A stretch of 54,515 nt of DNA from Acrocarpospora macrocephala (GCF_009687865.1 NZ_BLAE01000003.1:297921-352435); one strand, 5' to 3'. Shown: positions 45,201-52,641, counted from the first letter of the stretch. Notes: generated by a model from the sequence alone, not told the origin. Numbers and translations are program-made.

Positions 45201-45822
45201 CACCGCCACCATCGAGGGCACCGGAGCGAAGGTCCTCGTCGACATCACCTTCGCCACCGGGGCGACGGTCACCGCCACCGACGGGCATCCGTTCTGGCTG
45301 GAACGGGAGTCCGCCTGGGTGGACGCCGCCGACCTGGAGCCCGGAGACAGGCTGCTGGACTCCTCCGGCGACCAGGTACGGGTGAACACGGTCACCGTCC
45401 ACGAGCAGGCCGCGACCGTGCACAACCTCACAGTCGCCGACACCCACACCTACTACGTCGCCTCCGGCCGGACCGACGCGCTGGTCCACAACGCCGGCGG
45501 CGGCAAGAGCAAGTGCGGCGGCGGGAGCAACCACAAGGACAACGCCAAACAGAACAGGCAGGACTACAGCACCAACAAGGCCGGGCAGCGGCCGGTCGCG
45601 GGCGGGCCGCCCATGCGGGTCGCCCCGAGAGTCATCCAGCTCCCGGCGGAGGCGGTGCCGACCGCCGAATTCCTCAAGATGCGAAGGGAACTCCCCGGCA
45701 AGGCCCGCGACTGGGTCCTCATCAAGGGGCTGGAATACGTAATGGGCCGAGACCAAGCGAACACCAAGCGTGTTCCGTGGGGGCCGATTCTGAGGTGGAT
45801 CTTGGAAGCGGGTACGTCCTAG
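39262..45822 (+). CDS. RHS polymorphic toxin with pretoxin Hint domain
   Basis: The 2186-residue exported RHS protein has a signal peptide, an N-terminal region of actinobacterial RHS type (FTWNYPLRVPPGLGGPTPSI) and many YD repeats. The RHS core YDPVTGRFLSVDP starts at 1726. An Ala-rich coiled linker (about 1850-1925) leads to a Hint autoprotease (Cys1934 to about HN2077: APGTLVLMADGSRRPIEEI, THTYYVASGRTDALVHN). The last ~108 residues (2079-2186) form the variable toxin tip, rich in Gly, Lys and Arg, with a family I cannot recognise. The core would encapsulate and Hint would release the tip. No immunity gene follows on the same strand. Confidence 0.9.
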   Translation: MKRWLAPAVACLLVLTLSPTAAAGVLPDPEDLSAPAVQREKSVPGSKILPAIPAPLPKVPELSGTRAVTWPKPGAVTVQTGTAFTKAGALPISVAPAASKQNAPPSRVRVEVLPRAGDGLLFRTSKIDETPATAAFEVDYSGFRGAFGGDWASRLELRTLPECALTTPGLPKCQGRAVPAQNDVKAGKISSELPLGGLYALAAAPSGSAGTFAATGLSPSSTWGAGGSTGDFTWNYPLRVPPGLGGPTPSIALSYSSGSVDGRTVATNNQPSWVGEGFEWWPGFIERRYKPCSEDGKDGVGDQCWETDNATLSLNGGGSELVKDDKTGVWRPRNDDGSRIERLTDTTRANGDNDGEYWRVTTTDGTQYYFGMNRLPSWTTGKTETGSTWTLPVYGNETGEPCHAITYCTQAWRWNLDYVVDPHGNVMTYWYNQEKNLYGRDADPAKATEYVRGGTLARIDYGLRTGQEYAGTPAAQVVFTAADRCLPGTACDITKPEQWSDTPLDQRCAAAPCTGVLTPTFWSQKRLASVTTQIWNGTGFTPVDTWTLRHTFPDPGDGTRAGLWLAGLTHAGTGDAVMPEIKFTPQQLDNRVIGPDGRPPMRWPRVGAIENETGGDLRVTYSTKDCVSGTRMPPSPDTNTYRCHPVKGAYPGQPDKLEWFHKYVVTEVTENDYVGGGAQIRTFYNYPEAPAWHFDDADGLVAEEDKTWAQWRGYEVVETTRGVTPDVRTFERSRFFRGMDGDRTASGGRKTVKIRDSEGVEVADNDRYAGMPREEITYNGVSGAEVSATISDPWLRETASAVHSWGTVTASLADVGTTRVRTPKAGGGTFQTRVDKEFNDQGLTTRVHEHGDTAVGGDEKCTTFTYARNETLWLLSATSRVETYALPCGQNPTGDEQVIADVRMWHDATTAWNTPATKGDVTKVEELKTWPSTYLTKSRAAFDLYGRVTESWDQAGERSTTSYEPATGGPLRAYVSTNPLDHTTRTELNPAWGLPTKTVDANDRTTEIVYDGLGRISSGWEPGRDTGQPPNVRYTYDIRGRTGPPAVTTRSLRADGGYTVMIELYDGLLRTRQTQIPGPNGGRIISDTLYNSLGQSHKQNGAYWNAAAPVTDLFGVKDADVPGQNRSTFDGAGRTIAEAHLAFAVERWRSATAYPGADRVDVTPPAGGTATTAIMDALGRTKELRQYQAATPTGAYDTTRYAFTRAGRLETVTDPAGNIWKHAYDLRGREIRTDDPDRGSTRYDYDDADRLISTEDARHQILAYAYDKLGRRTAIHEGTLDGPKRASWTYDTLESGMLTSASRFSGGNEYSTSVTGYDVGYRPTGSTVTIPASEGALAGTYTYGSTFNTDGTVATMSLPGVGSLAGETLSYGYDAFGNPLTLSGQSSYVSGSAYSDMSELGQLTLGTGGKRLWLTYTYEVGSRRLTGIHTKREAAGAVQGDVRYTYDHAGNVTKVVDAPGATGVPTDTQCFGYDHLRRLKEAWTPDGANCATPTSANVGGPAPYWTSYGYDKIGNRTSEVRHAVAGGTQVDKTFDYPDPAAGEPQPHTLRGVTVSDSTGTRTLAYDYDKNGNTTTRPSASGAPQTLTWDAEGRLSAIQEGAAKTEFVYDAAGNRLIRKDADGSATLYLPGQELRAKGTVKSGTRYYAHGGTTVAVRTDDGKLTWLSADRFGTAQLAFAATDLAVTRRRFTPFGETRGAGTTWPGSTGFVDGVQDPTGLTHLGAREYDPVTGRFLSVDPLIDVADPQQMHGYAYAGSSPVTFADPDGLMHVAEDSGGRSDAGGSAPPDPGPSDEEIEEAKEVTKKGVLDIVLETGGDILMEVLGINDIRNCFTKGDVVACVSMVAGMFPLGKLLKARKIAKALHRAYEAYRAFDRKLAAARNVLARAARKADEAAEAVAETTAKAADDVAAAAAKQADEAVEGAAETVDDLGGSCALSNSFAPGTLVLMADGSRRPIEEIEPGDEVLATDPETDATEAKPVTATIEGTGAKVLVDITFATGATVTATDGHPFWLERESAWVDAADLEPGDRLLDSSGDQVRVNTVTVHEQAATVHNLTVADTHTYYVASGRTDALVHNAGGGKSKCGGGSNHKDNAKQNRQDYSTNKAGQRPVAGGPPMRVAPRVIQLPAEAVPTAEFLKMRRELPGKARDWVLIKGLEYVMGRDQANTKRVPWGPILRWILEAGTS

Positions 45823-45843
45823 GTCTCGCTGGACGCGGAACAT

Positions 45844-45874
45844 CGCGCCTGTCACCGTCCAGGTGACAGGCGCG
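45844..45874. terminator. Perfect 13-bp hairpin between convergent genes
   Basis: CGCGCCTGTCACC (45844-45856) and GGTGACAGGCGCG (45862-45874) pair perfectly with a 5-base loop. It sits between the RHS gene stop and the convergent oxidoreductase stop, and probably terminates both. Confidence 0.8.
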
Positions 45875-45888
45875 ACGCGCTTCACCGA

Positions 45889-47409
45889 TCATCGGCGGTG
45901 CCGGTTTTCGCTGGTGCCAGTCTCGAGTGCCGTCGGCGGAGAGCGCGGCCCGCACTCCGCCGCTCGGGCGATGTTGCCGGGCATCCGGCCGAAGATCAGG
46001 CGGTGGAACGGGGAGATACCCCGCCAGTACAGGTGCCCGAGCAGGCCGCGTGGATGGAATATCGCGCGCTGCCGGTAGAGCGTCCGGCCCGGCTCGCGGC
46101 CCGGTTCGGCGGCGAGTTCGAGCCACGCGAGGCCGGGGAGGAGCATCTCGGCGCGCAGCCGGAGCAGGTGGCCCGGTTCTATCTCCTCCACGCGCCAGAA
46201 GTCGACCACGTCGCCGACCCGCAGGTGGTCGGGGTCGCGGCGGCCGCGGCGCAGGCCCACGCCGCCCATCAGGCGGTCGATCAGGCCGCGCAGCCGCCAG
46301 GCGACGGGGAGCGAGTACCAGCCGTTGGCGCCGCCGATTCCCTGGATCACCCGCCAGACCGCAGCGGGGGGAGCGGCCACCTCGCGGGTGCGTTCGTCGG
46401 CGTACAGGCTGCCGCCCGCCCAGTCGGGGTCGGTGGGGAGGGGGTCGCTGGGGGCGCCGGGTGTGGAGGCCGAGGACCAGCGGGTGGCGACGTCGGCTTC
46501 CTTGATGCGGCGCAGCGCGAGCCGTACCGACTCGTCGAAGCCGATCAGGCCGTCCGGGGGGTCGGGGATGTAGGTGGAAATATCGTGTTCCGCGCAGACA
46601 GCTTCGTGGCGTAGTGACTCGACCAGGGGGCGGGCGAGGCTCGCGGGCACCGGTGTGACGAGGCCGACCCAGAGGCTGGAGAGTCCTGGCGTCAGCACCG
46701 GCACCGGGATGATCACCCGAGGTGGCAGCCCGGCGACCTGGGCGTACCTCCGCATCATGTCGCCATAGGTCAGGACGTCGGGGCCGCCGATGTCGAAGGC
46801 GCGGTTCACCTCGTCCGGCACGGAGGCCCAGCCGACGAGGTAGCGCAGGGTGTCGCGGATCGCGATCGGCTGGGTGGGGCTGTGCACCCAGCGGGGCGTG
46901 GTCATCACCGGCAGGCGTTCGGTCAGGTGACGCAGCATCTCGAACGAGGCCGACCCCGATCCGATGATCATCGCCGCTCGCAGCACCACGGCGGGGGTGG
47001 GCGCGGCCAGGAAGATCTCTCCGACCTCGGTTCGTGACCCCATATGCGGGGACAGCTTCTCGCGCGCGTGGGTCAGCCCGCCCAGGTACACGATCCTCCG
47101 GACCCCGGCCGAATTCGCCGCCTCGGCGAAGTTCGTGGCCGCCCGCCGGTCCCGCTCCGCGAAAGCGGGCCCGCCCGCCATCGAATGCACCAGGTAGTAG
47201 GCGACTTCCACGCCGCGCAGGGACTCGCGCATCGCCTCGGGGTCGGCTACGTCTCCCGCCGACACGCGTACCTTCCCGGCCCACGGGACATCACGCAGCC
47301 GCTCCGGCCGCCGTACGACACAGGCGACGTCATGTCCCGCGGCGATCAACTCTGGCACCAACCGGCCGCCCACGTAGCCGGTCGCCCCCGTCACCAGCAC
47401 ATTCCCCAT
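45889..47409 (-). CDS. NAD(P)-binding oxidoreductase with DUF2867 domain
   Basis: This 506-residue two-domain protein has an N-terminal atypical SDR/NmrA-like Rossmann fold (GNVLVTGATGYVGGRLVPEL, YYLVHSMAGG, VLRAAMIIGSGSASFEM). A C-terminal DUF2867 domain follows (WYSLPVAWRLRGLIDRLMGG, VGDVVDFWRVEEIEPGHLLRL). This fusion is common in actinobacteria; the substrate is unknown. ATG 47409 is chosen since the glycine-rich motif follows directly; the longer start adds seven residues. It converges with the RHS gene. Confidence 0.88.
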   Translation of the reverse strand: MGNVLVTGATGYVGGRLVPELIAAGHDVACVVRRPERLRDVPWAGKVRVSAGDVADPEAMRESLRGVEVAYYLVHSMAGGPAFAERDRRAATNFAEAANSAGVRRIVYLGGLTHAREKLSPHMGSRTEVGEIFLAAPTPAVVLRAAMIIGSGSASFEMLRHLTERLPVMTTPRWVHSPTQPIAIRDTLRYLVGWASVPDEVNRAFDIGGPDVLTYGDMMRRYAQVAGLPPRVIIPVPVLTPGLSSLWVGLVTPVPASLARPLVESLRHEAVCAEHDISTYIPDPPDGLIGFDESVRLALRRIKEADVATRWSSASTPGAPSDPLPTDPDWAGGSLYADERTREVAAPPAAVWRVIQGIGGANGWYSLPVAWRLRGLIDRLMGGVGLRRGRRDPDHLRVGDVVDFWRVEEIEPGHLLRLRAEMLLPGLAWLELAAEPGREPGRTLYRQRAIFHPRGLLGHLYWRGISPFHRLIFGRMPGNIARAAECGPRSPPTALETGTSENRHRR

Positions 47410-47461
47410 GACCCTAGCTTCGCATCCCACCTTTATACGGTTGCGTCCAGATATAGGCGAT

Positions 47462-47908
47462 CTAACGTGTTATTTCGGCTTTATGTGCTTTTATTTGGCT
47501 ATTTGATGTTATGGGAGGTTTGAGGCGCTCCGGCTCGCCGGAAGTGGTCAGTTCGCTGGCCCGGCGGGCCTCAAGGATCGCCGGTAGGTACTGCTCGCTC
47601 CAGGCGCAAGCCGCGTCGATGAGGATCAGCATGCTGCGGCCGAGTTCGGTGAGCTCGTATTCGACCCGGGGCGGGTTCTCGTCGTAGGCGGTCCTGGTCA
47701 CCAGGCCGTCCCGGCGCATGGCCCGCAGGGTCGCGGTGAGCACCTTTGGGGTGATCGTCCGGAGCGGGACCCGCAACTCGGTGAAGCGCCGTGGCCCGGC
47801 GGCCAGGCATCTGACGATCATTCCCGTCCATTTGTCGCCGATCTGGAAGGGCATCGCGCTGGACGGGCACACGGGATCGAACATGTCCGGATCAAGTGGC
47901 TCGGTCAT
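47462..47908 (-). CDS. HxlR-type transcriptional regulator, copy 1
   Basis: This 148-residue winged-helix regulator of HxlR type (CPSSAMPFQIGDKWTGMIVR, RFTELRVPLRTITPKVLTATL, RTAYDENPPRVEYELTELGR) has an early conserved Cys14 that may sense electrophiles or oxidation. It diverges from an NAD(P)-binding oxidoreductase gene, and a palindrome lies between them. It is a paralog of the regulator at 52642-53019. Its C-terminus is longer than that of copy 2 and ends in an Ile/Thr-rich tail. Confidence 0.9.
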   Translation of the reverse strand: MTEPLDPDMFDPVCPSSAMPFQIGDKWTGMIVRCLAAGPRRFTELRVPLRTITPKVLTATLRAMRRDGLVTRTAYDENPPRVEYELTELGRSMLILIDAACAWSEQYLPAILEARRASELTTSGEPERLKPPITSNSQIKAHKAEITR

Positions 47909-47945
47909 GGTTCCGCAGCATAGGCCGGTATCGTTGGGGTAACCA

Positions 47946-47960
47946 GTATCTCGTGGATAC
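47946..47960. promoter_or_regulatory. Palindromic operator GTATC-N5-GATAC, copy 1
   Basis: GTATCTCGTGGATAC lies between the divergent HxlR and oxidoreductase genes and is conserved in the duplicated cassette (53057-53071) with only the spacer changing. HxlR proteins bind dyads of this kind, so it is the likely operator. Confidence 0.65.
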
Positions 47961-47970
47961 CGTCAGGCCC

Positions 47971-48633
47971 ATGAGTGTGATCGTGGTTTTCGGAGCAGGC
48001 GGCCGAGCAGGCCGGGCGGTCCTGAACGAGGCGCTGTCGCGTGATCATCGCGTCGTCGCCGCCGTGCGGGACCCCGCCAAATATCGAGATCTGGAGACGG
48101 ACCGCGTCTCGATGATCCGCGCGGACGTGACGGACGCCGCCGCCGTCGCCGAGGCCGCCCACGGCACGGACGCCGCAGTCCACGCGGTGTCGCCGTTCTC
48201 TGGCCCGGAGGGCCTCGACGCCCTTGATCCCGCGTTCTTCGTCAAGGCGTCGGACGCGCTGCTGACAGGACTCGCGTCAGCGGGAGTCGGCAGGCTGCTG
48301 GTGGTCGGCCTGTTCGCCAACATGCCCACCAGGTCAGGCGGTCTGGTCATGGACGACCCGGCTCTGCTCCCGCCGCAGATCAGACCGTTCGCCCAGGCCC
48401 ATACCGACGGTCTCGACCACCTGAGCGCCGCGGACTCGCCGCTCGACTGGCTCATGCTGACCCCGCCCGCCGCCCTGTCGATCGACCTCCCGCGCACCGG
48501 TTCCTACCGCATCGGCACGCAGGCGTATGCGGAGGAGGGGCAGCTATCCTACGCGGACCTGGCCGTCGCGATCATCGACGAGATCGAACACCCGACCCAC
48601 CACAGGACCCGCGTCCCCGTCTACAGTCATTGA
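47971..48633 (+). CDS. NAD(P)-binding NmrA/epimerase-like oxidoreductase, copy 1
   Basis: The 220-residue product has an N-terminal Rossmann motif VIVVFGAGGRAGRAVLNEAL, IRADVTDAAAVAEAA, VHAVSPFSGPEG and VVGLFANMP. A C-terminal substrate region (DWLMLTPPAALSIDLPRTGS, YADLAVAIIDEIE) follows. This fits NAD(P)H-binding proteins (PF13460 type) often paired with HxlR, which respond to reactive carbonyls or redox stress; that role is inferred. ATG 47971 matches copy 2 and lacks a ribosome binding site, so a leaderless or short-leader transcript is possible. Confidence 0.88.
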   Translation: MSVIVVFGAGGRAGRAVLNEALSRDHRVVAAVRDPAKYRDLETDRVSMIRADVTDAAAVAEAAHGTDAAVHAVSPFSGPEGLDALDPAFFVKASDALLTGLASAGVGRLLVVGLFANMPTRSGGLVMDDPALLPPQIRPFAQAHTDGLDHLSAADSPLDWLMLTPPAALSIDLPRTGSYRIGTQAYAEEGQLSYADLAVAIIDEIEHPTHHRTRVPVYSH

Positions 48634-48734
48634 TCGACATCCCGGATGGCTCCGCCCGCGACCCGCCGATTCCCGCGGGTCCCAGGCGGCCCAGATGAGT
48701 GGCCACTCCCCGCACCTCCGACCCGGCGACTTCC

Positions 48735-48925
48735 GCGCGCGTCAACGCTGCCTGGTACAGGATCGATTCGCTGGCTGGCCGCGCACGCGACGGTCACCCT
48801 GCGCGAACTCGACTTCCCCGCGAAACGGAGGACGTCGCGCGCTGGGAAGCCGCCAAACAGGTCCGGCTTCCCGGCGACCTCTACGCCTCCCTGCTCCGCC
48901 ACAACCGACGGCAATTTCGGTTCGG
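48735..48925 (+). pseudogene. SMI1/KNR4 (SUKH)-like immunity remnant, frameshifted
   Basis: Segments in two alternating frames read AWYRIDS, then WLAAHATVTLRELDFPAK, then EDVARWEAAKQVRLPGDLYASLLRHN. This is the N-terminal half of an SMI1/KNR4-type domain, a family that includes immunity proteins for polymorphic toxins. At least two frameshifts are present, and the sequence runs directly into the copied ugd 3' end. Confidence 0.65.
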
Positions 48926-48932
48926 GCTTCCA

Positions 48933-49376
48933 GTCGACGCGATCAACCGCCGCCGCCGCTCTCGTACCATCGACCTGGTCAGGGAACTGCTCGGCGGCCA
49001 GCTCGACGGCAAGCGGATCGCCTGCCTGGGCGCGGCCTTCAAGCCCAACTCCGACGACATCCGCGACGCCCCCGCCCTGGACGTGGCCCGCACCATGCAC
49101 GGCCTGGGCGCGAACGTCCGCGTCTACGACCCCGCCGCTCTCGACAACGCCCGCCGCGCGTACCCCGAACTCAGGTACGGCACCAGCGCCCTGGACGTCG
49201 CCCAGGACGCGGACGTGGTGGTGCTGCTGACCGAATGGGCCGAATTCCGGGAGATCCAGCCGTCCGCGCTGGCGCAGGTGGTCCGGAACCGCCGGATCGT
49301 GGACGGCCGCCATGCTCTGGACGCGGAGGCCTGGCGCGCCGAGGGCTGGGAGTACCGCGCCCTGGGCCGCCCCTGA
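48933..49376 (+). pseudogene. Copied 3' third of ugd (partial duplication)
   Basis: About 443 bp are nearly identical to 31553-31996, encoding DAINRRRRSRTIDLVRELLG through to the C-terminal WEYRALGRP and a stop. Only the C-terminal domain is present; the NAD-binding and catalytic Cys parts are missing. Similarity fades over the next ~70 bp into sequence resembling the 3' end of the SARP regulator gene (shared GGGAGGTAGG and CCTACCTCCCG). The remainder of 49377-49642 shows no gene. Confidence 0.88.
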
Positions 49377-49642
49377 CAGGCGACTTACGGCTCAGCCGGG
49401 AGGTAGGCAGTTTGCGGATCCTGCCCTACCTCCCGCCTGCTGCCAGCCGTTACTCGTAAGATACGCCGGACGGCTACTGGCGTTCGCGGCCTGGCTGACC
49501 TGCCCGGGATCTCGCCGTCGCGGGTGCGGATGGCGTCGTGGTCGTGGTTTCTGTCTCGGCCATACGGTGCCGACCATGTCGGAGCGCTGTCGTTCGGGCG
49601 GAGGGGAGCCGCCGCCGCACGGCTGGCGGAGGGCTGAGATGG

Positions 49643-50221
49643 TCAGTTCCTGGACGGTGCCAGATGGGCGCGCTCTCCCTGCGCGCCGAACAGGGTGAGC
49701 AGCTCCGCGGGCTGGCTGTCGGCGCTGCCGATCCAGTGCGGTATGCGGGTGTCGAACTCCGCGGCCTCGCCGACGCTGAGCCGGAACTCCTGCTCGCCGA
49801 GCACGAACCTGACGTGCCCGTTGAGGACGTAGAACCACTCGTATCCCTCGTGGGTCCGCAGGTCCATCGTGGGCGCTCGGCCGGCGGGTGGATAGATCAC
49901 CTTGTAGGCCTGGATACCGCCGGCCCGCCTGGTCAGTGGCACCATCACCAGCCCGGATCGCCGTACTGGTCGCAGGTGGATGCGCGGGTCGCCGGTGGGC
50001 GGCGCCGCGACGAGATCATCGAGCGGGACGCCGTGCGCCCGGGCCAGCGGCAGTAGCTGCTCCAGCGTGGGGCGGAGCTTGCCGTTCTCGAGACGGGACA
50101 GGGTGCTCGCTGTGAGACCGGTTTCGTTTGCCAGCGCCGCCAGCGTGGCGCTCCGCGCCCGGCGCAGGTCACGCAGACGCGGCCCGACTCCGGCCAAAAC
50201 GTCTCCTGCGGGGTTGTCCAT
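49643..50221 (-). CDS. XRE-cupin transcriptional regulator
   Basis: The 192-residue protein has an XRE helix-turn-helix (LRDLRRARSATLAALANETG, STLSRLENGKLRPTLEQLL) and a C-terminal cupin (EGYEWFYVLNGHVRFVLGEQ, VGEAAEFDTRIPHWIG). These small-molecule-responsive repressors typically control a divergent gene. The methyltransferase gene at 50346 lies divergent with a ~125 bp gap. ATG 50221 is preferred because it starts just before the HTH; an earlier start would add a His/Arg-rich stretch. Confidence 0.9.
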   Translation of the reverse strand: MDNPAGDVLAGVGPRLRDLRRARSATLAALANETGLTASTLSRLENGKLRPTLEQLLPLARAHGVPLDDLVAAPPTGDPRIHLRPVRRSGLVMVPLTRRAGGIQAYKVIYPPAGRAPTMDLRTHEGYEWFYVLNGHVRFVLGEQEFRLSVGEAAEFDTRIPHWIGSADSQPAELLTLFGAQGERAHLAPSRN

Positions 50222-50345
50222 CCCCCGATGATGCGGATCCGCAACTTTTCTTGCAAGGGGGAAACGGCGGTGGCGATGCTGTCGGTACATCTCCGGCATC
50301 GAAGGTGCGTATCGGAGCACGCCGGCCGACGAAGGGGCAACTCAG

Positions 50346-51008
50346 ATGGATTCCACCCGACGCCGACGACCCACCGCCGACGCCGCGGACGAGGACGCCG
50401 AGTTGTTCTGGGAGCGGCACTACCGCACCCGGCGTACCTGGGACGCACACGTCAACCCGCTGCTCGCCGAGACCGCCGCACCGCTGCGCCCCGGCACCGC
50501 CCTGGATCTGGGCTGCGGCGCCGGCGGTGACGCCATCTGGCTCGCCCAGCGGGGCTGGCACGTCACCGCCGTGGACATCTCCACTACCGCCGTCGAACGG
50601 GTGCGGGAACGCGCCCGCGATCTCGGCGTCGCGGACCGGGTCGCCACCGAACAGCACGATCTGGCCAGAAGCTTCCCGGCCGGCCAGTTCGATCTCGTCA
50701 CCGCCCAGTACTTCCACACCCCGTTCCCGTTGCTCCGCAGCCGAGTCCTGCGCACCGCCGCACGGGCCCTGCGCCCCGGCGGTCTGCTGCTGATCGTCGA
50801 CCACGGCTCCACCGCGCCCTGGTCGTGGAACCAGGACCCCGACATCCACTACCCCACACCCACCGAGATCGCCGCCGAACTTGATCTCGACCCCGCGCAC
50901 TGGTCCGTCCTGCGCGCCGACATGCCCCGCCGCCGGGCCACCGGACCCGCCGGTGAGACCGCCACCGTCATCGACAACATCCTGCTCGTCCAGCGAACCG
51001 CCGGATGA
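50346..51008 (+). CDS. Class I SAM-dependent methyltransferase
   Basis: The 220-residue protein has FWERHYRTRRTWDAHVNPLL near the start, motif I ALDLGCGAGGDAIWLA, post-I VTAVDISTTAVERVRERA and a post-motif segment LRPGGLLLIVDHGSTAPW. The N-terminal arrangement resembles the thiopurine/tellurite-type methyltransferases, but the substrate cannot be fixed. It is divergent from the XRE-cupin regulator and followed by a DinB-like gene 42 bp downstream, so the two may be co-transcribed. Confidence 0.88.
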   Translation: MDSTRRRRPTADAADEDAELFWERHYRTRRTWDAHVNPLLAETAAPLRPGTALDLGCGAGGDAIWLAQRGWHVTAVDISTTAVERVRERARDLGVADRVATEQHDLARSFPAGQFDLVTAQYFHTPFPLLRSRVLRTAARALRPGGLLLIVDHGSTAPWSWNQDPDIHYPTPTEIAAELDLDPAHWSVLRADMPRRRATGPAGETATVIDNILLVQRTAG

Positions 51009-51050
51009 CCGCCTGAACCACACGACGTCACGTCGGGACGGAGTGCCTCG

Positions 51051-51560
51051 ATGCCAGGAAACCACGCGCAGCGATCCAGGACGCGGGCGAAGGACACCAC
51101 GCCTCCGCGCACCGGCGCCGACGAGAAGGCCACCCTGCGGGGCTTCCTCGACTATCTGCGGAACGCGGTCGCGGACAAGGTCGCGGGCGTGCCGGAACCG
51201 CAGGTCCGAACGGGCGGAGTGCCCTCGGGCACCAACCTTCTCGGGCTGCTCAAGCATCTGGCGTTCGTCGAACGGTTCTACTTCCTCGGCGAGGATGTCG
51301 GCGACTGGCGCGCGACCATGCGGCCGTCCGCGGAGGACACCATCGACGGCGTGCTCGCCGACTACCGGAAGACCGTCGAGCGAGCGAATCAGGTCATCGA
51401 CGCCTGCCCAGACCTGGCCCTTCCCGCCCCGCGACCCCCGCGCCCAGGGCCGGCACCATCGATGCGATGGGTCCTGGTGCACATGATTGAAGAGACCGGC
51501 CGCCACGCCGGCCACGCCGACATCCTCCGCGAGCAGATTGACGGATCCACCGGCCGCTGA
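51051..51560 (+). CDS. DinB/DUF664 family protein
   Basis: The 169-residue protein has four predicted helices and the DUF664/DinB-like pattern GTNLLGLLKHLAFVERFYFL, TIDGVLADYRKTVERAN and MRWVLVHMIEETGRHAGHADILRE. His residues in LLKHLA and ETGRHAGHAD probably form the metal site. Such proteins often act in thiol-dependent detoxification (for example with mycothiol) or are of unknown role. It follows a methyltransferase gene. Confidence 0.88.
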   Translation: MPGNHAQRSRTRAKDTTPPRTGADEKATLRGFLDYLRNAVADKVAGVPEPQVRTGGVPSGTNLLGLLKHLAFVERFYFLGEDVGDWRATMRPSAEDTIDGVLADYRKTVERANQVIDACPDLALPAPRPPRPGPAPSMRWVLVHMIEETGRHAGHADILREQIDGSTGR

Positions 51561-51781
51561 CAAGCGCGCGGCGCACTGGGCCGCTTCGTGATCGGTCCGG
51601 CCGTGGAGGTTTCGGCGTTCACCGCGTGGCGGGTAACCCGGCAGCGGTCGCCGCCACCAGGCGGACAGGGTCGGTCGGAAGGGCCGGAACGCTGCGGCGA
51701 TGTGAGCCAGGTGAGCATGGCGCGGTGGCGGCCGGGGTTAATGGGTGGCGGCTCTGGAGGGTCTGTGGTCACAGTGGGTCT

Positions 51782-52525
51782 GTGCCGGAGAACAACTTTG
51801 ATGAACGGACAGCGGAAACGTATGAGGCCAAGTGGCCGGAACTATTTGACCCGGCGGTCGTCGACCCGGCTGTCAGTTTCCTCGCCGATCTAGCAGGATC
51901 AGGCGCCGCTCTTGAACTCGGCATCGGTACTGGCCGCATCGCGTTGCCGCTCAGCCGGCGAGGCGTTCGCGTGCACGGAATCGAGCTGTCGCCCGCCATG
52001 GTGGCGCAGTTGCGGGCCAAACCCGGCGCGCAGAGCATCGGCGTGACCATCGGCGACTTCGCGACCACCGGGCCTGGCGGCACCTTCCAGCTCGCCTACT
52101 TGGTACGCAACACGATCACGAACCTGACCACGCAAGACGAACAGGTTGAGACCTTCCGCAACGTGGCGGCGCATCTCGAACCCGGCGGCTGCTTCGTCAT
52201 CGAGGTCTACATCCCAGAACTTCGGCGTCTCCCGCCCGGCCAGACCATCCACCCGTTCACCGTGACCCCGGCCCACCTCGGTTTCGAGGAGTACGACGTC
52301 GCGTCGCAGATCGCGGTCTCCCATCACTACTGGGTGGTGGACGGCCAGCTGGAGACCCGATCGTCGCCGCACCGCTACGTATGGCCGTCCGAACTGGACC
52401 TCATGGCCCGACTCGCCGGAATGACCTTGCACGAGCGATGGGCCGACTGGAAGCGCGAGCCCTTCACCAGCGACAGCACAAGTCACATTTCGGTCTGGCA
52501 AAAGACGCCACGGGATGGCTCGTGA
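51782..52525 (+). CDS. Class I SAM-dependent methyltransferase
   Basis: The 247-residue protein starts at GTG 51782 (VPENNFDERTAETYEAKWPE), the usual position for this family; GTG codons further upstream would add a nonhomologous extension. Motif I is ALELGIGTGRIALPLSRRG, followed by VHGIELSPAMVAQLRAK, IGDFATTGPGGTFQLAYLV and LEPGGCFVIEVYIPELRR. The substrate is unknown. It lies just before the second HxlR cassette. Confidence 0.85.
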   Translation: MPENNFDERTAETYEAKWPELFDPAVVDPAVSFLADLAGSGAALELGIGTGRIALPLSRRGVRVHGIELSPAMVAQLRAKPGAQSIGVTIGDFATTGPGGTFQLAYLVRNTITNLTTQDEQVETFRNVAAHLEPGGCFVIEVYIPELRRLPPGQTIHPFTVTPAHLGFEEYDVASQIAVSHHYWVVDGQLETRSSPHRYVWPSELDLMARLAGMTLHERWADWKREPFTSDSTSHISVWQKTPRDGS

Positions 52526-52641
52526 GACAACCATCGCGACGGCCGCCACGACGTTCTCGGCTACCAACGAGGTGTTGCTCCACGTCAGGGGCGGTTTCGA
52601 CGACTTTGAGAACACCACTTTGGGCAGCTCGTTCCGCGTAC

